From assembly GCA_963751165.1 (NCBI GenBank), contig CAVVTP010000017.1:141185-205184 (forward strand): a DNA stretch of 64,000 nt. The letters are read 5' to 3'. The position numbers were made by a program, and so were the translations under genes. Each line of letters starts with the position of its first letter. Position 1 is the stretch's first letter. The DNA is from Roseiarcus sp963751165. Lineage in GTDB: Bacteria > Pseudomonadota > Alphaproteobacteria > Rhizobiales > Beijerinckiaceae. Below are positions 29,038 to 37,805 of the stretch, piece after piece. The notes beneath the pieces are model-generated. The model searched no databases. It worked only from the letters and a program-made list of their open reading frames with translations, and had not been told where the DNA came from.

Positions 29038-30678
29038 TTGACCACCGCCGCCGCCGGTCGGTTTTCCCAAGCGAACCCTTTGGCCCTGCTTGCCGAGAAC
29101 GTCATCCTATCTTGGGGCTGGCGCCGCCGGGCGATCGCCTTCGGAGCGGGGGCTGTCGGCGCGCTCGCCATGCCGCCGTTCTGCCTCTTCCCGCTGATGG
29201 TGGCGCCGATGAGCGTCGCGGTGTGGCTGATCGATGGCTCCGCCGACCGCGGCGACACGCGACGCGCAGTCGCCGGCTTGCGCGCCGCGTTCGGCGCGGG
29301 CTGGTGGATGGGATTCGGCTATTTTGTCGCCGGCCTGTGGTGGGTCGGGGCCGCATGCCTGGTCGATGCGGACAAATTCATTTGGGCGCTCCCTCTCGGC
29401 GTTGTCGTGCTCCCGGCGGCTCTCGCTTTTTTTCCGGCCCTTGGGTTCACGTTGGCTTGGCTCGTCTGGTCTCCCAGAGCCTCGCGCGTTTTTGCGCTCG
29501 CCTTCGGTCTCGGTCTGTCGGAATGGGCGCGGGGGCTCCTGCTCACCGGCTTTCCCTGGAACGACGTGGGTATGGCGCTCGGCGCGAACCTGATGCTTGC
29601 GCAATTCGCGTCGGTGGTCGGCCTGCATGGGCTGACCTTCCTGGCAATTTCCATCTTCGCCGCGCCCGCGACTATGTGCCGCCCGGGTGAAGGGAGGCTC
29701 GTCGTCGGCCCGACAATTCTTGCCGCTTTGGCGATGACGCTGCTGGCGAGCTTCGGCTTCTTCAGGCTGCAGGCGCCCCCGAACGCGACGGTTTCGGGCG
29801 CGAAGCTCCGGATCATCCAGCCGAACATCTCACAGGGTGCGTCGTTCTCACCGGAAAACAAGGATGCCATTTTGCGGCGTTATTTTGCGCTTTCGAGCCG
29901 GAGCACGAGCGGCGCGGCTGGCGCGCGAGTCACGCATCTCATCTGGCCGGAATCGGCCTTCCCCTTCATCCTTTCGCGCGACGCAGAGGCGCTTGGCGCT
30001 ATCGCTGATTTTCTGCACGGAGGCGCCACCCTTGTCACCGGAGCCGCTCGGGTCGGGACGAATGGGCTCGCCGATCCGACCTATTACAATTCCATCGAAG
30101 TACTTAATGCTCGCGGGCTATTGCGCGAGCGTTACGACAAACAGCACTTAGTGCCGTTTGGAGAATACGTGCCGTTCGAGCGTTGGCTCGAGCAGGCTGG
30201 GATTACCCAGTTTGTCCAGATTCCAGGAGGATTTTCGCCAGGACTGGGCCCACGGGTCCTGAGGATCCCCGGCTTGCCCCTGGCGATGCCCTTGATCTGT
30301 TACGAAGCGATATTTCCCGCCGAAATCGGCGATGCCTTTTCCGGTGCAAAGCGTCCGGAATGGATGTTGAATCTGACCGATGATGCTTGGTTCGGGCTCA
30401 CGCCTGGCCCCTACCAACACTACGCCCAAGCACGCCTCCGGGCGATTGAACTCGGGCTTCCTCTGGTGCGTGCGGCTAATTCTGGCATATCTGCCGTGGT
30501 CGACGGTCTGGGGCGCGAGATCGTTTTCGAGCCTCTCGGCGCCGAGGGCCTTCTCGACTTCGAACTGCCGAAACCGCTTCCGCCGACCTGGCAATCCCGG
30601 TTCGGCTCGCTCGGGGCCGCTCTCATCGGCGCCGCGTTGCTTTCGTTCTCTTTAATCAGGCTGCGAAAAGCTGACTAA
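29038..30678 (+). CDS. lnt: Apolipoprotein N-acyltransferase
   Basis: 546 residues; adds the third acyl chain to lipoproteins in the inner membrane. Six or more N-terminal membrane segments lead to a nitrilase-type domain with all three catalytic residues: Glu in IWPESAFPF, Lys in YDKQHLVPFGEYVPFE, and Cys in PLICYEAIFP. The frame also offers a TTG at 29017, but GAAAGG at 29024-29029 is spaced for the TTG at 29038. In related genomes an XRE regulator and metK follow; here mobile-element debris follows. Confidence 0.93.
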   Translation: MTTAAAGRFSQANPLALLAENVILSWGWRRRAIAFGAGAVGALAMPPFCLFPLMVAPMSVAVWLIDGSADRGDTRRAVAGLRAAFGAGWWMGFGYFVAGLWWVGAACLVDADKFIWALPLGVVVLPAALAFFPALGFTLAWLVWSPRASRVFALAFGLGLSEWARGLLLTGFPWNDVGMALGANLMLAQFASVVGLHGLTFLAISIFAAPATMCRPGEGRLVVGPTILAALAMTLLASFGFFRLQAPPNATVSGAKLRIIQPNISQGASFSPENKDAILRRYFALSSRSTSGAAGARVTHLIWPESAFPFILSRDAEALGAIADFLHGGATLVTGAARVGTNGLADPTYYNSIEVLNARGLLRERYDKQHLVPFGEYVPFERWLEQAGITQFVQIPGGFSPGLGPRVLRIPGLPLAMPLICYEAIFPAEIGDAFSGAKRPEWMLNLTDDAWFGLTPGPYQHYAQARLRAIELGLPLVRAANSGISAVVDGLGREIVFEPLGAEGLLDFELPKPLPPTWQSRFGSLGAALIGAALLSFSLIRLRKAD

Positions 30679-30704
30679 AGCGACGCCCAAGAACTATTGC
30701 TTGA

Positions 30705-30930
30705 TTTCGATTTGCGGTTGGAATGGCGACCATATTTCAGTTCCTCCAGCAGCTTGGGAATGGTGGAGGAACTCACTTTGTGACCCATCGCGCGAAGCGC
30801 CGTCGCCAGCTTATCGTGGCTCTTGGAGACCCATCGTCGCCCACGTCGCCGGCTCGAGCAATCGTTGCAAGTCCTCCAACAACGTCGGGTCTTTGACCGT
30901 CAACCGAGGAGTGCCCCGGCTCCTCGCTGA
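30705..30930 (-). pseudogene. Remnant of an ISAzo13-type transposase gene
   Basis: Read leftwards it gives TVKDPTLLEDLQRLLEPAT, then in another frame WVSKSHDKLATALRAMGHKVSSSTIPKLLEELKYGRHSNRKSK. Both pieces match the N-terminal half of ISAzo13-family transposases as I recall them. The frame break near 30835 and the absence of the catalytic part show a dead fragment. Confidence 0.6.
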
Positions 30931-30959
30931 AAGGAGTGGGTAAGGTCGTTCTTTGGGTT

Positions 30960-31320
30960 GGCTTTGAGGAGCGATCGGTTGGGATCGAATTTCTCGTGAG
31001 GGATGCGAGACACCGATCTTTCCAGTTGGCCCTTGGGTTGCATTCGCCGTGGACGGTGACGCGCAGCGAGTTTGCGGTCGAGGATGGTCGGCTCGATTTG
31101 TACGTGGATTTTCCTCGCGGGAGCTGGTTCGCCTGCGCGCGGTGCGGTCGCGAGGGTTGCGCGGTTCACGACACGAAGAACGAGACGTGGCGGCATCTGG
31201 ACTTCTTCCAGCATCGCACGTTCTTGCACGCGCGTGAGCTGTCCGGAGTGCGGGGTGCGCAAGGTGGCGACGCCGTGGGCTCGGGCGGGTTCCGGGCGGA
31301 AACGCCGGATCAAAGAGTGA
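30960..31320 (+). pseudogene. Remnant of an ISL3-family transposase gene
   Basis: The frame starting about 30990 reads SPWTVTRSEFAVEDGRLDLYVDFP, then a Cys pair in ACARCGREGCAVHDT and WRHLDFFQHRTFLHAR. It continues after a small deletion and frame change near 31235 as VSCPECGVRKVATPWARAGSG. That is the N-terminal zinc-ribbon region of ISL3 transposases. The catalytic domain is absent. Confidence 0.65.
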
Positions 31321-31440
31321 AAGCGTCGCGTCCAGGTGGTCGAGCATTCCGCGAAGATGCCGAAGCCGTTGCTCACACTGGCGCAACTCTCCGTCGATCG
31401 CGTCGATGGCGTCGACGACTTCAACTGGCCCGTGCCCCAG
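31290..31440 (-). pseudogene. Fragment of a short helical protein typical of recombinase-linked elements
   Basis: Read leftwards: GHGPVEVVDAIDAIDGELRQ then a helical stretch ending LDHLDATLSLFDPAF. The ending LDATLxLFDP recalls small proteins found beside site-specific recombinases in rhizobial genomes; that link is from memory. No start or complete gene is visible, and it abuts the 3' end of the glycosyltransferase gene. Confidence 0.35.
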
Positions 31441-33385
31441 TAGCCTCCGACCTCGACCAATCCACCTTGGGAGCCGGCGGACGGTTGGACGCGCGACGCC
31501 CGCTGCGGCCATGCTCCGTCTTAGCCCAGTAATGGGGGCGCATGATGAGATCGAAGATTGCGGTCCAGGCCGCGAGCGAGACCAGAAGATAATAGAAGGG
31601 CGCGAGCGCAAAATCCTTCGCCGTCAGATTGAGCCGCCGCAATTTTGCGACGACTACCGCCGGGACGGCCAGCGTCCAGATCCCGGCCGATGCGAGAATG
31701 TAGACGTAGACGTCGACCGCCTCGCGCCAGGCCGACCCGACGCCGCGTCCCGCCTCGATCACGCGCATCAGCACGTCCAGGGCGAAGACCGGCCAGAACA
31801 GCGCGCTGATCACCGAGCCCACGATCAGGGTCGCCGCGGCAAGGCCGCGCAGCCTGCCGAGGGAGGCGAAGAGGCGGACGGGCTCGCGCGAATGCACGAT
31901 CGCCGTCTGCAGCCAGCCTTTCTGCCAGCGGACCCGCTGGCGGAACCAGTTGAGAGGCTCGTGGGGCGCCTCCTCCGACGTGTCCGAATTCAGGCTGGCG
32001 ACCCTGCAGCCGGAGCGCGCCAGTCGGATGCCGAGATCGGCGTCCTCGGCGACGTTCCATTCGTCCCAGCCGCCCGCCGCAACCAAACTCGCGACGCGAA
32101 AGTGATTGCTGGTCCCCCCGAGCGCGATCGGCAAGTCGAGCGCGCAAAACCCCGGATTGATTAGATCGAACAGGACCGCATACTCCACCGCGAACAGCTT
32201 CGACAGCCACAATTCGTCGGCGTTCCTGATCGTGAGCCGGGCCTGGAGGCAGTCCAATCTTCGGTCGGCTGCGAAACGCGACGCGGCCAGCCGCAATTGG
32301 CTCGGCGAGGGCGCATCCTCCGCGTCGTAGACGACGATCAGCTCGCCTCGCGCCGTCGCCAGAGCGACGTTGAGCGCGCGGGGTTTCGTGGCCGGCGCGC
32401 CCGGAGGCGCGACGACGAGTTCGTAGCGCGCCGGCAGCCGCAACCCGAGAATTCTCGAGAGAGTCTCGTTGTCCTGTCGTTCGGCGACCAGCTTGATGTC
32501 GAGCTTGCCCTTCGGATAATCGATGGCGTCGAGGGCCCTGACGAGGTCTTCGACGACGGCGGCCTCACGAAAGACCGGGACCACCAAAGTATAGACCGGC
32601 AGTTCGTCGTCGGAGAGCATTGCCGGGCGCGCGTCATCCTCGCGCGCGACGACCGCGGCGGAGCGCAACAAGAGCGAGGCCGTGAAAAAGAGCCAGAGCG
32701 CCAGAGACGCTACGCCGGCCAGCAGCTGGATGTCTGCGACGCCGAGCGCGACGGCAAGGACGACGAGCAGTCCGGCGACGGCGATCTGGGCCCCGCTCAG
32801 CCCGCGTTTGGCCGAAAGGCTCTCGGGCAGGCGCCCGAGCGCATCGGCGAGAATGGCATCCCCACGCCGCATCCGGACAAGCGCGGCGAATTGCTGGGGG
32901 GAAGCGACCGCAAAGCTCTCCGGATGCAGCCGGCCCTCAGCCCTCATCTCGATGAGGCCCGGCACGGATTGCGCGCGCGGCGCAATTACCGCCCGGGGTC
33001 CGCCACTCCTCGCCGAAAGCGGAGCGACGCCGGACCTCAGGCCGTTGACGGGGTCGAAATGCCCCGCGAACGGAGGTTCGCCGAGATAGTAAGCGCAGCC
33101 CAAATGTTGCGCCAAAGCATGATAATACTCCTCTTCGGCGACGATCCCTTCGCCGAGAACAGCGTCCAGCGGCTCGACGTTTCCCGGCGCGGCGGCGAGG
33201 GCGTCGATGAGAGGATCGGGAGACATACCTTGACGCAGAAGGAATTCGAGTTCCGGCCGAAGAGAGCGGCCTGCCCCGCTGCTTGTGCGATCCGCGCGCG
33301 CATGCGGCCGCGCGAAGGACCGAGCACGGAAAGTCTCGGGCGTCGAGATCGATGGCGTACCCAAACGATGTGACGCATCAGCCAT
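31421..33385 (-). CDS. Membrane glycosyltransferase (GT2) with N-terminal MshEN/GspE_N-like domain
   Basis: 654 residues. The N-terminal part (about 30-150) resembles the type II secretion ATPase N-domain (QGMSPDPLIDALAA, then AVLGEGIVAEEEYYHALAQHLGCAYY). Two membrane segments follow at about 160-215. The GT2 domain (about 220-470) has YTLVVPVFREAAVVEDLVRALDAIDYP, the DXD-like VVYDAEDAPS, WNVAEDADLGIRLA and the processive QxxRW motif in FRQRVRWQKGW. Several C-terminal membrane segments close it. This architecture fits cellulose-synthase-like polysaccharide synthases. ATG 33385 has a long GGAGGGGGGAG upstream; the frame extends to 33421. Confidence 0.85.
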   Translation of the reverse strand: MADASHRLGTPSISTPETFRARSFARPHARADRTSSGAGRSLRPELEFLLRQGMSPDPLIDALAAAPGNVEPLDAVLGEGIVAEEEYYHALAQHLGCAYYLGEPPFAGHFDPVNGLRSGVAPLSARSGGPRAVIAPRAQSVPGLIEMRAEGRLHPESFAVASPQQFAALVRMRRGDAILADALGRLPESLSAKRGLSGAQIAVAGLLVVLAVALGVADIQLLAGVASLALWLFFTASLLLRSAAVVAREDDARPAMLSDDELPVYTLVVPVFREAAVVEDLVRALDAIDYPKGKLDIKLVAERQDNETLSRILGLRLPARYELVVAPPGAPATKPRALNVALATARGELIVVYDAEDAPSPSQLRLAASRFAADRRLDCLQARLTIRNADELWLSKLFAVEYAVLFDLINPGFCALDLPIALGGTSNHFRVASLVAAGGWDEWNVAEDADLGIRLARSGCRVASLNSDTSEEAPHEPLNWFRQRVRWQKGWLQTAIVHSREPVRLFASLGRLRGLAAATLIVGSVISALFWPVFALDVLMRVIEAGRGVGSAWREAVDVYVYILASAGIWTLAVPAVVVAKLRRLNLTAKDFALAPFYYLLVSLAAWTAIFDLIMRPHYWAKTEHGRSGRRASNRPPAPKVDWSRSEATGARAS

Positions 33386-33453
33386 GGCGCTCCCCCCTCC
33401 CGCGCGACCGGACGATTGCACCCTCCAGTGAACACGAGATTTTCCTTGCTGTC

Positions 33454-34314
33454 ATGGTAAACATTGCATTCCGGGCAATTGTTTTTTGCGCGGCCCTGGT
33501 CTTCCTGCTCCCCTTCCCGAGCGGAAGGACCCTTGGCGCGCCTATTGACCCGGTTCAGGCGCCGAGCTTCTGGGATCCGGATTTGCGTCTCGAGAAGCCG
33601 GACCTTACGGGCATCCGCGCGATCCGCTTCCTCACCAGCGACGATTATCCGCCGCTCAACTTCGCCCTGGGCGACGGAACCTTGACCGGATTCAATGTCG
33701 AGATCGCCCGCGCGGTCTGCGCGGAGCTGGAGATCGCCTGCACGATCCAGGCCCGCCGTTGGGACACGCTGATCAATTCTCTGGTGACCGGAAAGGGCGA
33801 CGCCGTCGTCGCTTCGATCGCCGCGACGCCGGACAACCGCGACCGGATCGACTTCTCCCAGCCCTATTATGAGACCCCCGCCCGCTTCGTCGTCCGAAAG
33901 GACGCAACTCCGTCCACCGCCTCCCCAGGCGGGCTTAGAGGCAAGACAGTCGGCGTCGTCGGCGGATCGGCGCACGAGGCCTATATCAAAGCGTTTTTCC
34001 CGGGCGCGAAGCCGAAGGCCTATCCGAGCCTCGCGGCGCTGGAGACGGCTTTGCGCGGGGGCGAAATCGGCATCGCCTTCGCCGACGGCCTGACGATGGC
34101 GGTTTGGCTGAACAGCGGGCAATCGGCGGATTGCTGCGCCTTTTTCGGCGGCCCCTACTGCGAAAGCTTCTATTTCGGCGAGGGGGTCGGAATCGCGGTG
34201 CGGATCGACGACAACGACCTCCGGCGGGCCCTGAACTGGGCCCTGGCTCGTCTTCATGCGAAGGGAACCTATTCGGAGGTCTATCTCAAATATTTTCCGA
34301 TCGGATTCTATTAG
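33454..34314 (+). CDS. Polar amino-acid-type ABC transporter substrate-binding protein (SBP family 3)
   Basis: 286 residues. Signal peptide 1-27 (ends RTLGA). The family 3 pattern is clear: IRFLTSDDYPPLNFALGDGTLTGFNVEIARAVCAEL, then ATPDNRDRIDFSQPYYETPARFV and ALNWALARLHAKGTYSEVYLKYFP. No permease or ATPase gene is adjacent, so it is an orphan or the partner is elsewhere. It is divergent from the glycosyltransferase gene across a short 68-base gap. Confidence 0.88.
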   Translation: MVNIAFRAIVFCAALVFLLPFPSGRTLGAPIDPVQAPSFWDPDLRLEKPDLTGIRAIRFLTSDDYPPLNFALGDGTLTGFNVEIARAVCAELEIACTIQARRWDTLINSLVTGKGDAVVASIAATPDNRDRIDFSQPYYETPARFVVRKDATPSTASPGGLRGKTVGVVGGSAHEAYIKAFFPGAKPKAYPSLAALETALRGGEIGIAFADGLTMAVWLNSGQSADCCAFFGGPYCESFYFGEGVGIAVRIDDNDLRRALNWALARLHAKGTYSEVYLKYFPIGFY

Positions 34315-34473
34315 CGCGCGATTGATCGGCTCGACGCGCAGCCGCGAGGCCGACCGCCGCAAGGCTGCGAGCGGCGCGACCATTCCGGCCGAGTCATGGC
34401 TTTGACCGCGAACCTGCAGCCGCGCACAAAGCCGGACACTTTCCCTTTCGGCCCAACGTCCGCGGCGTCCGGA

Positions 34474-35742
34474 TCACGCGACGGCGAAACTGGTTCGCTT
34501 TGCAGGGAAGATCGCCTTCAAGGACAAGGTCGGGTCAGACAAAGCGTCCGGATCAGGCGCGAAGCTCTGCGAAATCATTCGCTCGGCGACTCGAATGTCC
34601 TTGGCAATGGCGCCCAAGCGTCCGGCGCCGGCAGCGCCAACGAGGCACCCGCCCTCATCGAGATGGAACGTCACGAGAGACCCGTCGGCCGGAACGCGCG
34701 TGACAATCCTCTCGGAGAGCGACGGCAGGCCCGCAACCTGCAAAGTGAAGTCATATTGGTCGGACCAAAACCAGGGAACCGCGTCGTATTCGCCGACGCC
34801 GTCAAGCAGGCTCCGAGCGACAAAGGCGCCCTGATCCTGAGCGTTCCGCCAGGCCTCCAGGCGCAAACGACGGCCACCGAACAGGGGGTGCGGAAAAGAG
34901 GCGCAATCTCCCGCAGCATAAATGAAAGGGTCGTTCGTCTGCAGCCGGCCGTCGACCGCGATCCCGTTATCGAGCGCCAGGCCGGCAGCCTCGGCAAGGC
35001 GTGTTTCAGGAACCGCGCCGACGCCGGCGACAACGAGATCGGCGAACACGCCAACCCCGTCGGCGAACTCAGCCTCGAAGCCTTCCGACCGTCGGGAAAT
35101 CCGGCTCAGGCTCTTGCCGGCTAGGACCGTCACGCCCGCGTCTTCGTGCCAGCCCGCGACCATCGCGGCCACCAATTCAGGCGTTGCGCGTCCCAAGATT
35201 CGCGGCGCCGCCTCCACGACCGTGACGGCCAGGCCCCGCTTTCGCGCAGCCGCCGCAAGCTCGAGGCCGATGAAGCCCCCACCGATCACGAGCAGGCTTT
35301 TGCAGCGGCCAAGCTCGTCGCTGAGGGCAAGGGCGTCGTCGAGGCGGCGTAGACGCCTCGCCAGATGGCCGCCTTCGCCGCCGAGCGGCCTCGCCTGAGC
35401 GCCGATCGCGATGAGCAGACGCCGATAGGGCAGCGCCATATCGTTCGACGTCGAGACGATCTGACGCTCCCGGTCGATCGCGACCGCTTCAACGCCCAAG
35501 AGCAGGCGCACGCCCTTCGTCGCCGCGCTGCCCGCTCCTGCAATCGAGGGAGGCGCAACATCTCCGCCGAACAGGACTTGTTTGGAAAGCGGCGGGCGCT
35601 CGTAAGGAGCATGGGGCTCGCCGCCGATCACCGTCACCGCGCCGTCGAACCCGAGGTCGCGCAGCGTCAGCGCGGCGCGAAGGCCCGCTTCGCCGGCGCC
35701 GATGACGACCATTCCAGGCTCAGACCTGACGGTGGAGGCCAT
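34474..35742 (-). CDS. FAD-dependent ferredoxin reductase (MocF-like)
   Basis: 422 residues. FAD motif VVIGAGEAGLRAALTLRDLG at the N terminus, NAD(P) motif LLVIGGGFIGLELAAAARKRG at about 145, then YAAGDCASFPHP and a reductase C-terminal domain. It would pass electrons from NAD(P)H to the Rieske ferredoxin encoded immediately upstream (3-base gap). The order hydroxylase, Rieske ferredoxin, reductase matches mocD-mocE-mocF of rhizopine catabolism. Confidence 0.88.
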   Translation of the reverse strand: MASTVRSEPGMVVIGAGEAGLRAALTLRDLGFDGAVTVIGGEPHAPYERPPLSKQVLFGGDVAPPSIAGAGSAATKGVRLLLGVEAVAIDRERQIVSTSNDMALPYRRLLIAIGAQARPLGGEGGHLARRLRRLDDALALSDELGRCKSLLVIGGGFIGLELAAAARKRGLAVTVVEAAPRILGRATPELVAAMVAGWHEDAGVTVLAGKSLSRISRRSEGFEAEFADGVGVFADLVVAGVGAVPETRLAEAAGLALDNGIAVDGRLQTNDPFIYAAGDCASFPHPLFGGRRLRLEAWRNAQDQGAFVARSLLDGVGEYDAVPWFWSDQYDFTLQVAGLPSLSERIVTRVPADGSLVTFHLDEGGCLVGAAGAGRLGAIAKDIRVAERMISQSFAPDPDALSDPTLSLKAIFPAKRTSFAVA

Positions 35743-35745
35743 GGC

Positions 35746-36060
35746 TCAGGCGATCTCGATCAGCACGCGCCCATCTTCGACGCGCGCGGGGTAAGTCCGA
35801 AGATTGACGCAAAGCGGAAGACGCTTCGCCGCCCCGGTGCGATAATCGAAGGCGCCCGAATGCTTAGGGCACTCGATTTCGTAATCCATGACGAACCCGT
35901 CCGCGAGATGTACCAACTCGTGGGTGCAGAGACCGTCGGTGCAGTAGAACTCGCCTTCGGGCGACCGATACACCGCGAAGGTGCGCTCGCCGTTGTCGAA
36001 CCGGATGACGCCCTCGAGTTCAACCTCGTCGGCGCGGCAGGCCTCAATCCACTTGGACAT
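35746..36060 (-). CDS. Rieske [2Fe-2S] ferredoxin (MocE-like)
   Basis: 104 residues. The two Rieske boxes are CTHE (in TDGLCTHELVHLADG) and CPKH (in IECPKHSGAFDYRTG), giving the Cys-His pairs for one [2Fe-2S] cluster. It would shuttle electrons between the neighbouring reductase and the di-iron hydroxylase. It lies 11 bases after the hydroxylase gene. Confidence 0.92.
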   Translation of the reverse strand: MSKWIEACRADEVELEGVIRFDNGERTFAVYRSPEGEFYCTDGLCTHELVHLADGFVMDYEIECPKHSGAFDYRTGAAKRLPLCVNLRTYPARVEDGRVLIEIA

Positions 36061-36071
36061 CGCAATCCTCC

Positions 36072-37085
36072 TCAGCCCGCCGCATTGGCTGGGTTGAGTC
36101 GCGCCTTGCGCTTCTCGTAGCGGGCGTTCATCCGCGCGTCGCCGTCGGGCGAGCCGTCATGCCAGGTGCCGAACAGCTTGTCCAAAGGCACCAGACCATC
36201 GCCGTAGTTCACCTCGAAATATTTATGGTGGAGGTAGTGCGCGTAGGCATGGCTGTCGAACCCGATGTCCTTGCCCGTTTCGATCTTGTCGAAGCCGATG
36301 TGGCCGACCACCGCGCCAAAACCGGCATAGTGCAACTGATAGATCGCGACTATTGGATTCGACGGGATAATCACATGGATGAGCGAGGACGAGAAATACA
36401 GGAGCTGCTCTACCGGGTGCATCGACAGCGAGGACCACGGCGACGGATTGACCGAGTTATGATGTACGCTATGCACTCGGCGGTAGAGCGGCCCCCAATG
36501 GATCAGACGGTGGATGCAGAAGAAATGGAACTCGTGGAAGACCGGCACGAGCAAAGCGAGGCACCCGAGGTAAAAGGGATGTTCCGCAAATGAGAGCCAC
36601 GGCGCATAGCCGTTGGCGTAGGCGAAGAGGATGCCGACCTCGTAGGCGGTCCAGATCGGCACGCCGGTTCCGAACCCGCGGATCAGACCCTCGATGTTCT
36701 GGCTGCCGAACAGGAAGGCGCTGTTCTTCTGGTCATTCGGGAACTTCGCATTGTACTTGAAGCGGCTCCCCTGAGCTCGGGACATGTACAGCCGGTACTC
36801 GAACGCGCTGTAGAACAGGAACACCGCGACGCAGTTGACCACGAACAGCCTGAGGATCCAGCTCCAGGCCAAGGTCTTCATGACTTCGACGTCCGGCAGC
36901 ACGAAAACCGCATAAGCGACCGCCGACGCGGCAAAGAGCAGGTTCCACGGCAGAAAATAGTGCGGAAGCCATTTCAGGAACGCGAGAGGCCGGGGCGGAA
37001 GCACGAAGATGGGCGCAATGTCGAGATAGGCGCCCGGCGTCCAGTCCCCTCGCTTGTTCCTTTCGCCGTATTTGAGGTCATCCAT
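36072..37085 (-). CDS. Sterol-desaturase/fatty-acid-hydroxylase family oxygenase (MocD-like)
   Basis: 337 residues, membrane di-iron enzyme. The histidine boxes are present: HEFHFFCIHRLIHW, RVHSVHHNSVNP, MHPVE and HAYAHYLHHKYF, with hydrophobic segments between. ATG 37085 has AGGA nine bases upstream; the frame extends 20 codons further. Together with the Rieske ferredoxin and reductase it forms a complete three-component oxygenase. MocDEF demethylates an O-methyl-inosamine (established for rhizobia); here the actual substrate is unknown, though a broken sugar transporter operon lies divergently upstream. Confidence 0.85.
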   Translation of the reverse strand: MDDLKYGERNKRGDWTPGAYLDIAPIFVLPPRPLAFLKWLPHYFLPWNLLFAASAVAYAVFVLPDVEVMKTLAWSWILRLFVVNCVAVFLFYSAFEYRLYMSRAQGSRFKYNAKFPNDQKNSAFLFGSQNIEGLIRGFGTGVPIWTAYEVGILFAYANGYAPWLSFAEHPFYLGCLALLVPVFHEFHFFCIHRLIHWGPLYRRVHSVHHNSVNPSPWSSLSMHPVEQLLYFSSSLIHVIIPSNPIVAIYQLHYAGFGAVVGHIGFDKIETGKDIGFDSHAYAHYLHHKYFEVNYGDGLVPLDKLFGTWHDGSPDGDARMNARYEKRKARLNPANAAG

Positions 37086-37500
37086 CAGAATCTTCCTCCG
37101 GTCGATTCGAGCGACGCAAGCCGAGCCATCATCCAACAGACTCAAAACCGCGCCTCGTTCGAGCCCGAGAAAATAACCCAGGATTCAGTGCGCGGCTTCC
37201 TCATTCTTGATCAAGAACCATCAAGCGGGGATATGCCGGAGGGCGCCTGCCGGCGGCGTTGCCGAGCAAGCTCCAAGAGCTGAATTGCGGCGATCCGGCT
37301 CGGTTTCTGCAATTCGCCCGGCCGTCCCCTTGAATACGCGTGTCCGCGCCTGTCTTTTCGGTTAGGTCGTCGTTCCGGACCGCGATCAATTTTGATCATT
37401 TGCATCGTTGAGCGATCCGCCGTCCTCCGTAGTTTCAGAAGCACGTATTGGCCGGACCATGAGGGCGACGGCCTGCGAACCCAAGAGAGGGAGGGACGAG
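37086..37500. promoter_or_regulatory. Divergent promoter region with two TTGATCA palindromes
   Basis: No gene in these 415 bases. Two perfect 14-base palindromes lie here: TTCTTGATCAAGAA (37204-37217) and GATCAATTTTGATC (37384-37397), both containing TTGATC and spaced 180 bases centre to centre. They are AT-rich in a GC-rich region and sit between the hydroxylase gene and the sugar-binding-protein fragment, so they are candidate operators, perhaps for the LacI-type regulator whose start survives nearby. Confidence 0.45.
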
Positions 37501-37690
37501 GTGAAGAGACTCCTTGCCGCTGCGGTCGGCGCATGCGCTGTGCTGCTATCGAGCGTATCAACCTATGCCGCCGACCGTATCGTCTTCGTCGGCCACTGGT
37601 CCGAGTCCGATTCTTTTTTCAACGTGATCCGCAACTCGGCTCAGCTCGCGGCTGACCAGCTCGGCGTGAAGATCGAGTTTCGCAATCCGG
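37501..37690 (+). pseudogene. 5' fragment of a sugar ABC transporter substrate-binding protein gene
   Basis: GTG start with GGGAGGGA upstream, signal peptide (KRLLAAAVGACAVLLSS to TYAA), then DRIVFVGHWSESDSFFNVIRNSAQLAADQLGVKIEFRNP, the start of a ribose/inositol-type periplasmic binding protein. After about 63 residues the match stops abruptly at about 37690, and the sequence becomes the start of a LacI-type gene on the other strand. The permease and ATPase genes of the same transporter remain at 38.9-40.8 kb. Confidence 0.8.
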
Positions 37691-37766
37691 CGTTGAGGAC
37701 GCGCTCGACCATCGCTGTGCCGACGCGAGCCTCCCTGGCGATGTCAGCAAGTCTGACTTTCTTCAT
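37690..37766 (-). pseudogene. 5' fragment of a LacI-family regulator gene
   Basis: Read leftwards from ATG 37766: MKKVRLADIAREARVGTAMVERVLN, the helix-turn-helix of LacI-type repressors (usual form VTLKDIAREAGVS..TVSRVLN). It ends after about 26 codons where it meets the binding-protein fragment head on. The two 5' ends now face each other, so everything between them was lost. Confidence 0.7.
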
Positions 37767-37805
37767 CAGCTGACTGGAATTTGCGCTCTGAAGTTCTTCG
37801 TCAGT

